Notes: generated from the sequence alone by a model not told the origin. DNA of 64,000 nucleotides from Microcoleus sp. FACHB-831 (GCF_014695585.1 NZ_JACJON010000036.1:124001-188000); one strand, 5' to 3'. Counted from the first letter of the stretch, positions 18,016-26,458 are shown. Program-made: numbers and translations.

Positions 18016-18927
18016 ATGGAGTCCAAGGTAGCAAAAAATACTTCCAATGAGGAGTTGTTATCTCTAAATTCCTCGTTAAATTGGCCTGCGATTAAGCAGT
18101 TATTGCAGCAGCAGGTGCAAGTGGCAATCGATTTATACACGCAAAGGTCGGGAATGCGGTGTGTTCCGCTTGATGCCTCGTCGATTCCCCTGCAAGGGCT
18201 GAACGATAAAATCGGCCTGTACCGATGCGCGATCGCACTCAAACTCTCGAACCTCTGGCATCTTAATGCTATCGAAATCGCTAGCGGGCTGGTTGACTGT
18301 TTGCCAACTTGCAACATAACGACAGGTCGATTTGTATTAGAATTTACCGTCGAAGTCGTTCCCCCCGGCTGGATTAACTTCCAATTGACCGCCGAGGGAA
18401 TAGCCGCTTGGTTGCAACACACACTCATGGAGGCTGAGCCTCGCTATTATCGTTCTCAGGCTGAGCCTGGGAACGAGGAGGGGTGGGCTGCTGCATCCCG
18501 TGCCAAAACCACTCTCTTCCCGCTACAGTATGCCCATGCCCGCTGCTGTTCGCTACTGCGCTTGGGGCATAGGGAAGGCTTGATCGAACTCAGCAACCCT
18601 AACCCCGATATTCCAGCGTTCCAAATAATCGACCCAGCGCCGATTCCCTGGCTGGATGGTTTGCAGCAACTCCGATTCGTGCATCCGGCTGAACTACGCC
18701 TAATTGCTTGTTTGTGGGCGATCGCAGAGGAGTCCAGTGGCAATAGCAAGATTCACCTTGCTATTGCTTTCGAGAGCTTTTACAGCAGTTGTCGCATTTG
18801 GGGCGAAGTGAAGACGCAGGCGCGCGAACTGGCGATCGCTCGCTTGGGTTTGGTCGCAGTCTCTCAATTGCTACTTTCCTTGCTAATGCAAGAATTCTGG
18901 GGCATTTCGGCACCGATAGAACTTTAG
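18016..18927 (+). CDS. DALR anticodon-binding domain protein (ArgRS-like, no catalytic domain)
   Basis: Residues ~20-130 resemble the N-terminal additional domain of arginyl-tRNA synthetase (GLYRCAIALKLS, VVPPGWINFQLTAEGIAAWL). Residues ~175-303 resemble the DALR all-helical anticodon-binding domain (FPLQYAHARCCSLLRLG, HPAELRLIACLW, and a final LLLSLLMQEFWGI where ArgRS ends with its core motif). The HIGH/KMSKS catalytic core is absent, so it cannot charge tRNA. Role unknown, possibly tRNA binding. The linker between the two domains is coded by a palindromic repeat insert at 18430-18475. Confidence 0.8.
   Translation: MESKVAKNTSNEELLSLNSSLNWPAIKQLLQQQVQVAIDLYTQRSGMRCVPLDASSIPLQGLNDKIGLYRCAIALKLSNLWHLNAIEIASGLVDCLPTCNITTGRFVLEFTVEVVPPGWINFQLTAEGIAAWLQHTLMEAEPRYYRSQAEPGNEEGWAAASRAKTTLFPLQYAHARCCSLLRLGHREGLIELSNPNPDIPAFQIIDPAPIPWLDGLQQLRFVHPAELRLIACLWAIAEESSGNSKIHLAIAFESFYSSCRIWGEVKTQARELAIARLGLVAVSQLLLSLLMQEFWGISAPIEL
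18430..18475. repeat. Intragenic double-palindrome repeat
   Basis: GAGGCTGAGCCTC (18430-18442) is a perfect palindrome with one centre base. CGTTCTCAGGCTGAGCCTGGGAACG (25 nt, 18451-18475) follows and is palindromic with one mismatched pair. The second matches a family of 'TTCCCAGGC...GCCTGGGAA' repeats I associate with intergenic DNA of filamentous cyanobacteria. It is read in frame as RSQAEPGNEE between the two domains of the DALR protein. Confidence 0.65.
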
Positions 18928-18972
18928 CGAAGATACAATATTATAAAATTTTTATAATATTTATAAAAAATA

Positions 18973-19001
18973 TTGACAGTGTGGAAAAAGTCGGGTAGTA
19001 T
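18973..19001 (+). promoter_or_regulatory. Consensus sigma-70-type promoter for a candidate small RNA
   Basis: TTGACA (18973-18978), a 17-nt spacer and TAGTAT (18996-19001), preceded by A/T-rich DNA resembling an UP element. The predicted start is near 19005-19009. The next rightward gene begins only at 20175, behind a leftward gene, so the promoter has no protein-coding target. Confidence 0.65.
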
Positions 19002-19004
19002 TGC

Positions 19005-19135
19005 ATTTGTGTGAGGAGCGAACCAGTAAGGGGACCGAGACGAAACACGGCCAGTCGTCGGTCCTCTTTCTGATCTAAAGCAAGATTTGATGAGCGAAAA
19101 CAACCCGCATCTCTGCAAAAACGGGGTTGTTTAAA
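19005..19135 (+). ncRNA. Candidate structured small RNA (~130 nt)
   Basis: The predicted transcript from the promoter at 18973-19001 contains an extended hairpin at ~19028-19068. Its arms are GGGGACCG and CGGTCCTC, with a further ACG/CGT closing the loop after a 2-nt bulge. A second hairpin, AAACAACCC (19098-19106) with GGGTTGTTT (19124-19132), follows and can act as terminator, though its U-tail is short. A 14-codon ATG frame (MSENNPHLCKNGVV) lies inside the second hairpin without a ribosome site. I do not recognise it as Yfr1, Yfr2, 6S or a known riboswitch. Confidence 0.5.
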
Positions 19136-19157
19136 TAAAAAAATTAGAACGCGGATA

Positions 19158-20030
19158 CTAAAGCAGGAAAGCTTCAATTGCGGCAGCGGCTCCATCTTCC
19201 TCAACAGTGGGAGCGACCCATTGAGCGATCGCCTGTACATCGGCTGGTGCATTGCCCATCGCAACACCAACGCCAGCGTACTCCAGCATTTCGAGATCGT
19301 TGAAGTTATCGCCAATAGCCATAACATTGGCGGCTTGCAGTCCTAGCATCTCTTCGGCTAGGTAACGCACAGCCGTCCCCTTGCTCACGAGGGGATTAGC
19401 GGCTTCAAAAAAACTTGCAACCGAAGTAGTGAGATAAAGTTCAGCAGGAGTGTAACGCGATCGCAGAGTACCAAGGAGATTGGTAATAATTGCAGTATCG
19501 TCGCACAGAGCTAAAACCTTCGTGGGTTCGGTATCCAAAGCATTACGCAAGTCACCAACTGCAATTGGCACGATCCCGGAACGTTCGGCGTAAAGAGCAG
19601 TTGTAGGCGTAATTTCGCGGACATAAAGCTCGTCGTTGATGTAGAAATGAACAGAAAGCAGCGATCGCAGTTCAGGCTCCTCGAAGTGGTCTAATAATTG
19701 CAGGGCAGTTTGTTTAGAAACAGGCCAGTGGCGATGAACTTGCTGAGTTAGGGGGTCTTTAATCAGCGCTCCTTGGTAAACTAACAGCGGCAGCGTAGAG
19801 CCAACTTCTTGATGGAAGCGCAAGGCAGAACGATACATACGACCAGTGGCGATCGCCACTTGAATGCCCTTAGCCTGAGCTGCTTTAATCGCTTGCTTGA
19901 CAGGTTCGCGGATATTGTTCGACTCCCCAGCAATAGTGCCATCAATATCTAGCACGAGCAATCGAATATCTATAGAATTGGCACAAACAGCGCTTGGGTT
20001 CAGAGAGTGAGCGGCGGGTGTTATCTGCAT
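19158..20030 (-). CDS. HAD-IIB (Cof-type) phosphatase
   Basis: A 290-residue Cof-like haloacid-dehalogenase phosphatase. Motif I LVLDIDGTIAGE starts at residue ~25 after a short extension, and motif II falls around VAIATGRMYRSA. The C2-type cap lies in the middle, and motifs III/IV are LVSKGTAVRYLAEEM and MAIGDNFNDLEML. It probably removes phosphate from a small metabolite such as a sugar phosphate or flavin; the substrate cannot be told. The gene is divergent from the CDF gene over 144 bp. Confidence 0.9.
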   Translation of the reverse strand: MQITPAAHSLNPSAVCANSIDIRLLVLDIDGTIAGESNNIREPVKQAIKAAQAKGIQVAIATGRMYRSALRFHQEVGSTLPLLVYQGALIKDPLTQQVHRHWPVSKQTALQLLDHFEEPELRSLLSVHFYINDELYVREITPTTALYAERSGIVPIAVGDLRNALDTEPTKVLALCDDTAIITNLLGTLRSRYTPAELYLTTSVASFFEAANPLVSKGTAVRYLAEEMLGLQAANVMAIGDNFNDLEMLEYAGVGVAMGNAPADVQAIAQWVAPTVEEDGAAAAIEAFLL

Positions 20031-20174
20031 AATTGCTTTTTCGTCCGGCTGCTGAAAAGACCGACTTGGCCAGTGATTTAACGAATAATGCCAGTAAGAG
20101 GTTAGCAGGTTTAGCTCGCTCCTCGTTAGAGCTGCCTAGAACGAATACTCCCTATATAAAAGGAAAACCTGATA

Positions 20175-21146
20175 ATGACCGATAATGTTGTGGATAATTT
20201 GCGTAATAGCGTTCCCCCCATGACAAACGGACAAAATCGCTATCGGGCGAGTCGTTTGGTATTAGTTGCAACGCTTTGGCTCACATTGTTCGTATTGTCA
20301 GTCAAAGTTTCAGCAGCATGGGTGACGCGATCGCTCAGTCTTTTGGCAGAATCGTTGCACACCCTAATTGCCAGCTTCAGTACCCTTGTAAGTTTACTCG
20401 CTCTTACCGAAACAGAACGCCCAACGGGGAGCCAAGTATGGGGTCATGGCAAGCGGGAAGCGGCGATCGCGATCGCGATCGCCGCTTTTTTGGGCTATGC
20501 AACCATAAATTTATTTGGGATGTCCGTTTCTCAACTTGCTGGGGTGGGGGGAAGAGTGTCTCCCTTTACCGTCCGCGTCAGTCTACCCCTGCTTCAGCTC
20601 TTGGGCGTCGTTGTCGCCGCCAGCCTGGGGTTGGCCTTTATGGGCGTCTACCAAGCCAAAGTCCTCAACAGCCCACTGCTGCGTTTCAACGCTGGACAAT
20701 TACTAAGGGATGCGTGGCTGACGGTTCTGGCGCTGCTGGCGTTGTTAGGAGTTGGGTGGGGTGTAATGTGGCTAGATGTCGTGGCGGCAATATTATTTAC
20801 TTTTGTGGCTATTACAAGTTTTTGGCGAACGCTCAACTGGCAGCTACCTTTATTGGTACAGCAAACAGCGATCGCGCCAGAAGTGCTAGCTCAAATCGCC
20901 CGTTCCGTTGGCGGCGTCACGCACTGTTATCAAATTCGCTCGCAGGGAATAGTAGGGCGCATGGTGTACGTGCAGATGCATCTGATTTTGCATCCAGACT
21001 TTAACCATGCTGCTAATGCGATCGCAGAACGCATAGAGGGAGCCATCCGCGATCGGTACGGTTCGGTACAGACAACCTTCTATATTGATGATGAGCTTAC
21101 TGAGGCGCAAGAGAACGACCAAGACGACCTCTACAGCAACAATTAA
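20175..21146 (+). CDS. Cation diffusion facilitator family protein with altered metal site
   Basis: Six-helix CDF fold with a C-terminal cytoplasmic domain (VGGVTHCYQIRSQGIVGRMV and HLILHPDFNHAANAIAERIE). AAGGA sits before the ATG at 20175. In the usual CDF transport site TM2 has D-x3-D and TM5 has H-x3-D. Here the equivalent positions read LLAESLHTLIAS (H and A) and GQLLRDAW (Q and D), so three of four ligands differ. It may move a different ion or have lost classical Zn/Fe transport. Three overlapping HIP1 sites at 20463-20482 encode AIAIAIAA. It lies just upstream of polA. Confidence 0.82.
   Translation: MTDNVVDNLRNSVPPMTNGQNRYRASRLVLVATLWLTLFVLSVKVSAAWVTRSLSLLAESLHTLIASFSTLVSLLALTETERPTGSQVWGHGKREAAIAIAIAAFLGYATINLFGMSVSQLAGVGGRVSPFTVRVSLPLLQLLGVVVAASLGLAFMGVYQAKVLNSPLLRFNAGQLLRDAWLTVLALLALLGVGWGVMWLDVVAAILFTFVAITSFWRTLNWQLPLLVQQTAIAPEVLAQIARSVGGVTHCYQIRSQGIVGRMVYVQMHLILHPDFNHAANAIAERIEGAIRDRYGSVQTTFYIDDELTEAQENDQDDLYSNN
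20463..20482. repeat. Three overlapping HIP1 octamers
   Basis: GCGATCGC occurs three times with overlaps of two bases within 20 bp, inside the CDF gene where it encodes an Ala/Ile run. HIP1 is the signature repeat of many cyanobacterial genomes. Confidence 0.9.
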
Positions 21147-21200
21147 TACATACAAATCCAGCCGACCATCGATAAGACCCGGGTGGGTAAAATAAAAATT

Positions 21201-24161
21201 ATGTCGCAATCCAATTCTGTCTCCCCGGAAACTCTGCCCCTGTTCATCCTCGTGGATGGACACTCCTTAGCCTACCGTTCCTACTTCGCCTTTGCCAAAG
21301 GGAGAGACGGAGGTTTAAAGACAAAGACTGGAATTCCTACCAGCGTATGTTTTGGCTTCATCAAATCGTTGCTAGAAGTAATGGCATCCCAGCAGCCACA
21401 GGCGATCGCGATCGCCTTTGACCTCGGTTTGCCCACTTTCCGCCACGAAGCCGACGATACATATAAAGCCGACCGCGCAGAGACGCCGGAAGACTTCATC
21501 GAAGACCTCAAAAATCTCCACGAACTGTTGGATGCCTTCAACGTGCCAATTGTAACGGCTCCCGGCTTTGAGGCGGATGATGTGTTGGGAACTTTGGCTC
21601 AACGGTTCAGCGCAGCAGGTTATCGGGTGAAGATAGTAACAGGCGATCGCGATTTATTTCAACTCGTTGATACAGCAAAAGGAATTAGCGTTTTATATTT
21701 GGGGCAAAATTTTTGGCAGCGCAGCAGCAGCGCAGGGCCAGTAGAATTTGGGCCAGAACAAGTTAAAGCTAAACTAGGTATAGAACCAGCGCAGGTTGTA
21801 GATTACAAAGCTCTGTGCGGCGATGCTTCAGATAACATCCCCGGAGTTAAGGGAATTGGTGATAAAACAGCCGTGAAGTTGCTGACAGACTACGGCTCGC
21901 TTGAGGGAATTTATGCATCTTTGGATAAGATTCAAGGTGCCGTTAAGAAAAAGCTGGAAACTGGTAAAGAAGACGCTTACAAGTCGCAGCACTTAGCGCA
22001 AATAGTTGTTGATGTTCCCCTGGAGATTAGTTTAGAAGACTGCCAGCTAAAGGGATTTGATAGCGAGCCGCTTGTCCCACTTTTGGAGAAATTAGAATTT
22101 AGGTCTTATGTGGCTAAAGTTAAACAACTCCAACAAGCATTTGGTGGCAAAGTTGAAGAAGAAAACTCGGCTGCGGACGGAGTTTCATCCGCAACTTCTG
22201 CTTCTCAAGTTGAGGATAGTCAGCCTGCAATAGATGATGATTATGATAATGATTTGTGGTTTTTCAGTGCAGCCGATACCGCAGCCGCTGGGAAGAAAGA
22301 GCCATCCTTAATTAATCCCCGGATTATTGATACTCCAGAAAAACTTACCGAACTGGTTAAACTTCTGCAAACTTTCACCAATCCGGCGACACCAGTTGCG
22401 TGGGATACAGAAACAAGTGATTTAGAGCCGAGAGATAGTGATTTAGTAGGAATTGGCTGTTGTTGGGGAACGGAGAAAGACGCGATCGCCTATATTCCCC
22501 TCGCTCACAAAACGGGCAACAATTTAGATAAGACCGCTGCTTTAGAAGCATTGCGTCCGATTCTGGAAAATACAGAATATCCCAAATCGTTGCAGAATGC
22601 AAAATTCGATCGTTTAGTTCTCCGCTGTCAGGGAATTAAACTGGCTGGGGTTGTGTTTGACACGATGCTTGCTAGTTACGTGCTGAATCCAGAGGGTACT
22701 CATAATCTAACCGAACTATCGCAGAGATATTTGGAAGGAGTAAGGGCAAAAAGTTACAAAGAATTAGGATTAGCCAAAGGCAAAAATATCTCCGACTTGG
22801 ATATTCCCACTGTCGCAGAATACTGCGGTATGGATGTATATACCACGTTCGCGCTAGTTCCTAAACTTCGCGAAGAACTTGATAAAATTCCCGTGCTACA
22901 CAAGCTGCTGCTGGAAGTAGAGCAGCCTGTAGAGCCAGTTTTAGCTCAAATGGAGTATTTTGGCATTAGGGTTGACGCCGCATATCTTAAAGAACTCTCA
23001 CAACAGTTAGAAAAAGATTTAGCCTCCCTTGAGGAAAAAGCTTATGAAGTAGCTGGGGAAAAGTTCAATTTAGGTTCGCCCAAAAAGCTGAGTCAGCTAC
23101 TATTTGATACGCTCAAATTAGACACCAAGAAATCTCGCAAAATTGCGACGGGTTATTCTACTGACGCGGCGACGCTGGAAAAACTGCAAGGAGATCACCC
23201 AGTTGTTGATGCGATTTTGGAGTATCGTACTTTATCTAAGTTAAAGTCTACTTATGTGGACGCGCTACCCCTTCTGATACGTGAAGATACTGGGCGGGTG
23301 CATACAGATTTTAACCAAACTGTTACAGCGACGGGGAGATTATCTTCTTCTAACCCGAATTTGCAAAATATTCCCATACGGACGGCGTTTAGTCAGAGGA
23401 TTCGCGGAGCATTTTTACCACAACAAGATTGGTTGTTGGTGGCGGCGGATTACTCGCAAGTTGAGTTAAGAATTTTGGCTCACTTGAGTCAAGAACCAGT
23501 GTTGGTTGAAGCTTATCGGAATAATCAAGATATTCACACTGTCACTGCTAGGCTAATTTTTGATAAGGAAGATATCACATCAGAAGAGAGACGATTGGCG
23601 AAGACAATTAATTTTGGCGTGATTTATGGGATGGGTGCGTTGAGGTTTGCGCGTTCAACTGGGGTGGACAAGAACAATGCTAGCGAGTTTATTAAGCGAT
23701 TCAACGATCGCTATCCCAAGGTATTTGAGTATTTGCAAAGAGTGAAGAAAGAAGCGATCGCGCACGGCTATGTTGAGACAATTTTAGGACGGCGCCGCTA
23801 TTTTAAATTCGAGGGTTCTAGCCTGAATAAACGTCGCAACCCAGATGAAGTTAATCTTTCTGAACTCAAAAGAATTAGCGGTAACGACGCACAACTTTTA
23901 CGCGCCGCAGCCAATGCACCGATTCAAGGTTCTAGCGCTGATATTATCAAAATTGCGATGGTAAAATTGCACGAAATTTTGCAGAATTATCAAACGCGGT
24001 TGCTATTGCAAGTTCACGATGAATTAGTGTTTGAAGTCCCTCCTTCTGAATGGGAAGAATTACAGCCTAAGATTAAGTCAGCGATGGAAAATGCTGTTTC
24101 TCTGAGCGTTCCTCTAGTGGTTGATATCCATTCTGGACAAAATTGGATGGAGACTAAGTAA
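21201..24161 (+). CDS. polA: DNA polymerase I
   Basis: About 986 residues with all three domains. The 5'-3' exonuclease has ILVDGHSLAYRSYFAF, EADDVLGTLA and GDRDLFQL. The proofreading exonuclease keeps DTETSDLEP, NAKFD and YCGMD, so proofreading looks intact. The polymerase has VAADYSQVELRILAHLS, RRLAKTINFGVIYGMG and LLQVHDELVFEVP. The ATG at 21201 is preferred; a GTG at 21183 would add six residues. It acts in Okazaki fragment maturation and repair. A ~100-residue acidic linker separates the exonuclease domains. Confidence 0.97.
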   Translation: MSQSNSVSPETLPLFILVDGHSLAYRSYFAFAKGRDGGLKTKTGIPTSVCFGFIKSLLEVMASQQPQAIAIAFDLGLPTFRHEADDTYKADRAETPEDFIEDLKNLHELLDAFNVPIVTAPGFEADDVLGTLAQRFSAAGYRVKIVTGDRDLFQLVDTAKGISVLYLGQNFWQRSSSAGPVEFGPEQVKAKLGIEPAQVVDYKALCGDASDNIPGVKGIGDKTAVKLLTDYGSLEGIYASLDKIQGAVKKKLETGKEDAYKSQHLAQIVVDVPLEISLEDCQLKGFDSEPLVPLLEKLEFRSYVAKVKQLQQAFGGKVEEENSAADGVSSATSASQVEDSQPAIDDDYDNDLWFFSAADTAAAGKKEPSLINPRIIDTPEKLTELVKLLQTFTNPATPVAWDTETSDLEPRDSDLVGIGCCWGTEKDAIAYIPLAHKTGNNLDKTAALEALRPILENTEYPKSLQNAKFDRLVLRCQGIKLAGVVFDTMLASYVLNPEGTHNLTELSQRYLEGVRAKSYKELGLAKGKNISDLDIPTVAEYCGMDVYTTFALVPKLREELDKIPVLHKLLLEVEQPVEPVLAQMEYFGIRVDAAYLKELSQQLEKDLASLEEKAYEVAGEKFNLGSPKKLSQLLFDTLKLDTKKSRKIATGYSTDAATLEKLQGDHPVVDAILEYRTLSKLKSTYVDALPLLIREDTGRVHTDFNQTVTATGRLSSSNPNLQNIPIRTAFSQRIRGAFLPQQDWLLVAADYSQVELRILAHLSQEPVLVEAYRNNQDIHTVTARLIFDKEDITSEERRLAKTINFGVIYGMGALRFARSTGVDKNNASEFIKRFNDRYPKVFEYLQRVKKEAIAHGYVETILGRRRYFKFEGSSLNKRRNPDEVNLSELKRISGNDAQLLRAAANAPIQGSSADIIKIAMVKLHEILQNYQTRLLLQVHDELVFEVPPSEWEELQPKIKSAMENAVSLSVPLVVDIHSGQNWMETK

Positions 24162-24187
24162 GTTTAAACTCAACATGTTAGAGATGA

Positions 24188-25120
24188 ATGATTGACCACG
24201 ATCGCTTGTTTAAGGAACTCCTTACAACTTTTTTTGTGGAGTTCCTAGAATTGTTTTTTCCAGATGTCGTAGCTTATCTGGAACGCGACTCTATAGAGTT
24301 TGTAGATAAGGAAGTTTTTACTGATGTCACCGCTGGGGAAAGATATGAAGCGGATTTAGTGGTGAAAGCTAAATTTCAAGGTCAGGATTCTTTCTTCTTG
24401 ATTCACATAGAAAACCAATCCCGACATGAACTTGATTTTAGCCAGCGGATGTTTCGTTACTTTGCGCGACTGTATGAGAAATTCGCCATTCCTGTATACC
24501 CCATAGCTATATTTTCTTACAACCGACCAAAAAGCCAACAGCCGAATTTTCATCAAGTCGGATTTCCTAATAAAGTAGTTTTGCAGTTCAACTATGATGT
24601 CATTCAGCTAAATCGGCTAAATTGGCGAGATTTCTTGCAGCACCAAAATCCAGTAGCCAGTGCGCTGATGGCTAAAATGAACATAGATCCGCAAGAGCGC
24701 CGTCAGGTGAAATTGGAATGTTTGCGTCTGCTGGCAACATTGCGATTAGATGCAGCGCGAATGCAATTAATTTCCGGGTTTATTGACACTTATCTGCGCT
24801 TGAGTCGAGAGGAAGAACTGCTTTTACGAGCCGAGATTGCTAGTATGGAGCCAGTTGAGCAGGAGGTAGTTATGCAAATCGTCACTAGCTGGATGGAAGA
24901 AGGTATTGAACAGGGGCTACAACGAGGAAAGCACGAAGCAATGCTGTCGCTGATTATGCGCCAACTTCCCAAGAGAATTGGTGCAGTTAACCCATTGTTA
25001 CAAGAGCGCATTGGCCAGTTATCGCTGACTCAGTTAGAAGATTTAGCAGAAGCGTTGCTTGATTTCTCTTCTGTTGCTGATTTAGAAGCGCATTTGCAAG
25101 GACTCTCAGAGGAGGGATGA
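24188..25120 (+). CDS. Rpn/PD-(D/E)XK nuclease-like protein with DUF4351
   Basis: N-terminal half resembles Rpn/transposase_31-like nucleases: MIDHDRLFKELLTTFFVEFL, then the PD-(D/E)XK pattern EADLVV and FFLIHIENQSR. The C-terminal ~60 residues are DUF4351 (LSLIMRQLPKRIGAVNP, LEDLAEALLDFSSVADLEAH), a domain common at the end of such proteins in cyanobacteria. Members are often numerous per genome and are linked to recombination or mobile DNA. It ends in an ATGA overlap with a tandem copy of its own C-terminus. Confidence 0.85.
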   Translation: MIDHDRLFKELLTTFFVEFLELFFPDVVAYLERDSIEFVDKEVFTDVTAGERYEADLVVKAKFQGQDSFFLIHIENQSRHELDFSQRMFRYFARLYEKFAIPVYPIAIFSYNRPKSQQPNFHQVGFPNKVVLQFNYDVIQLNRLNWRDFLQHQNPVASALMAKMNIDPQERRQVKLECLRLLATLRLDAARMQLISGFIDTYLRLSREEELLLRAEIASMEPVEQEVVMQIVTSWMEEGIEQGLQRGKHEAMLSLIMRQLPKRIGAVNPLLQERIGQLSLTQLEDLAEALLDFSSVADLEAHLQGLSEEG

Positions 25121-25386
25121 GCGTTATGCAAATCGTTACTAGCTGGATGGAAGAAGGTATTGAACAAGGAAAGCAGCTAGGAAAGGAGGAAGGAAAGCAG
25201 TCAGAGGCGCTGTCGCTGATTATGCGCCAACTTCCCAAGAGAATCGGTGCAGTTAACCCATCGTTACAAGAGCGCATTGGCCAGTTATCGCTGACTCAGT
25301 TAGAAGATTTAGCAGAAGCTTTGCTTGATTTCTCCTCTGTTGCGGATTTAGAAGCGCATTTGCAACGAATCGGCGAGGAGAAATGA
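25117..25386 (+). CDS. DUF4351 protein, tandem duplicate of the preceding gene's 3' end
   Basis: An 89-residue product consisting only of the QIVTSWMEEGIEQG stretch and the DUF4351 domain. It repeats, nearly base for base, the last ~245 bp of the previous gene with a ~254-bp period. The ATG at 25117 overlaps the previous TGA, and an in-frame ATG lies at 25126. A small change in the charged linker (KEEGKQSEA) separates the copies. It may be translated by coupling or simply be a duplication remnant. Confidence 0.6.
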   Translation: MSVMQIVTSWMEEGIEQGKQLGKEEGKQSEALSLIMRQLPKRIGAVNPSLQERIGQLSLTQLEDLAEALLDFSSVADLEAHLQRIGEEK

Positions 25387-25557
25387 GCGCGATCGCAGAT
25401 GTAGAGCAACGCACTAGCTTGCTTGCTAGTAAGTTTGGTTATATTCGTTCAAATACCTTAAATAAGTGGCGGTTAAAAGCGCGATCGCACGCTGGAACTA
25501 TGCCACGATGGAAAACATCTGTGCTGCTAAAAGTTTCCTTAGCGATCCATATCTATA

Positions 25558-26130
25558 ATGACCCGCACTCGCAAACTAATCAAACACTCCCTCCAATATC
25601 TCGGTGTCGGTATCCTCATTCTTAGCTTAGTTGGATGTAATAACCTTTTTGGGCCACGCGGCTACTCGGTTAAGCGTGTTAGCGACGGCGACACTATCGG
25701 CGTGATAGATCCCAGCGGAAACAACATCAACGTCCGCTTCGCGTGTGTCGATGCACCTGAAATTGCCCATACTAATGCAGAAAAGCAAAGCAAAAAAGCT
25801 GTTGATAAAAATCAATTCAAGTGGGGCGAAAAAGCCCAAGCGCGATTGCAACAGCTTATAAACCAAGGGGGCGATCGCGTTGTTTTGACTGTTGTCGATA
25901 CCGACCGCTACGGACGCAAAGTAAGTGAGGTGCGCCTACCCGATGGCACTTTTGTGCAGGAAGTCTTGGCAAAAGAGGGGCTAGTAATGGTCTACAATCA
26001 ATACATCAAAAACTGTCCCAGCGCCGCCGCCGTTCAGCAAGCAGAAGCCTTAGCAAAAAAGAGCAAACGCGGCATTTGGAGTGACTCCAAATTTTTGGAA
26101 CCTTGGGAGTATCGGAAGGAAAGTAAGTAG
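25558..26130 (+). CDS. Lipoprotein thermonuclease (SNase-like)
   Basis: The N-terminus is a lipoprotein signal with lipobox LVGC near residue 27. The mature part is a staphylococcal-nuclease OB fold: SDGDTIGVIDPSGNNINVRF, CVDAPE, RYGRKVSEVRLPDGTFVQEV, LAKKSKRGIWSD. The catalytic Arg/Asp/Glu positions (VRFACVDAPEIA and DTDRYGRKV) are kept. It should degrade nucleic acids outside the cytoplasm, attached to a membrane. It ends near an inverted repeat at 26141-26195. Confidence 0.9.
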   Translation: MTRTRKLIKHSLQYLGVGILILSLVGCNNLFGPRGYSVKRVSDGDTIGVIDPSGNNINVRFACVDAPEIAHTNAEKQSKKAVDKNQFKWGEKAQARLQQLINQGGDRVVLTVVDTDRYGRKVSEVRLPDGTFVQEVLAKEGLVMVYNQYIKNCPSAAAVQQAEALAKKSKRGIWSDSKFLEPWEYRKESK

Positions 26131-26140
26131 GTAATAGCTA

Positions 26141-26195
26141 ATGGTGATAGTCCATAGTTCATAGCAATCAACTATGAACTATGAACTATCACCAT
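26141..26195. repeat. Inverted repeat between convergent genes
   Basis: Left arm ATGGTGATAGTCCATAGTTC extending to 26164, right arm from 26172 reading CTATGAACTATGAACTATCA and ending near 26195. They form a long imperfect stem with a ~7-nt loop. It is made of the GAACTATGAACTAT type low-complexity repeat common in cyanobacteria and may terminate both the nuclease and LapA transcripts. Confidence 0.6.
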
Positions 26196-26458
26196 CAAAA
26201 ATCATCCTCATTCTCTAAGCGATCGCTCTGCGATCGCGTCTGTCTGTTGTCATTCTGCAAGAAAAGTGGCGCGAGCGCTCCCCCCAGCAATCCCACACCC
26301 GCACTAAATGCGAGGATGACACCCACTGGTATTTGTATTGACTGGAAAACCAACAACTTTAGCGACACTGGCGTGGCATTTTGGACGGATAGTATAGCGA
26401 TCGCTGCAAGGGCGATCGCTACAACTAGAGACACTAACAGATTGGCAATAATTTTCAT
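26195..26458 (-). CDS. LapA family (DUF1049) membrane protein
   Basis: An 87-residue protein with two membrane helices: VVAIALAAIAILSVQNATPV, carrying the LapA 'QN' signature, then VGVILAFSAGVGLLGGALAP. The charged C-terminal tail is NDNRQTRSQSDRLENEDDF. LapA/YciS-like proteins are linked to envelope lipid regulation in E. coli; the cyanobacterial role is unknown. Confidence 0.8.
   Translation of the reverse strand: MKIIANLLVSLVVAIALAAIAILSVQNATPVSLKLLVFQSIQIPVGVILAFSAGVGLLGGALAPLFLQNDNRQTRSQSDRLENEDDF

Noticed and set aside
19005-19025. On the minus strand GCTCCTCACAC resembles the Yfr1 core ACUCCUCACAC
   Set aside because: First base differs and no closing 3' hairpin with a U-tail follows on that strand, so Yfr1 is not supported. 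The plus-strand promoter fits the opposite direction.
25383-25625. An 80-codon frame beginning with an ATGA overlap after the DUF4351 copy
   Set aside because: Composition looks random, it overlaps the signal peptide of the nuclease gene, and it has no recognisable domain. The overlap is probably chance.
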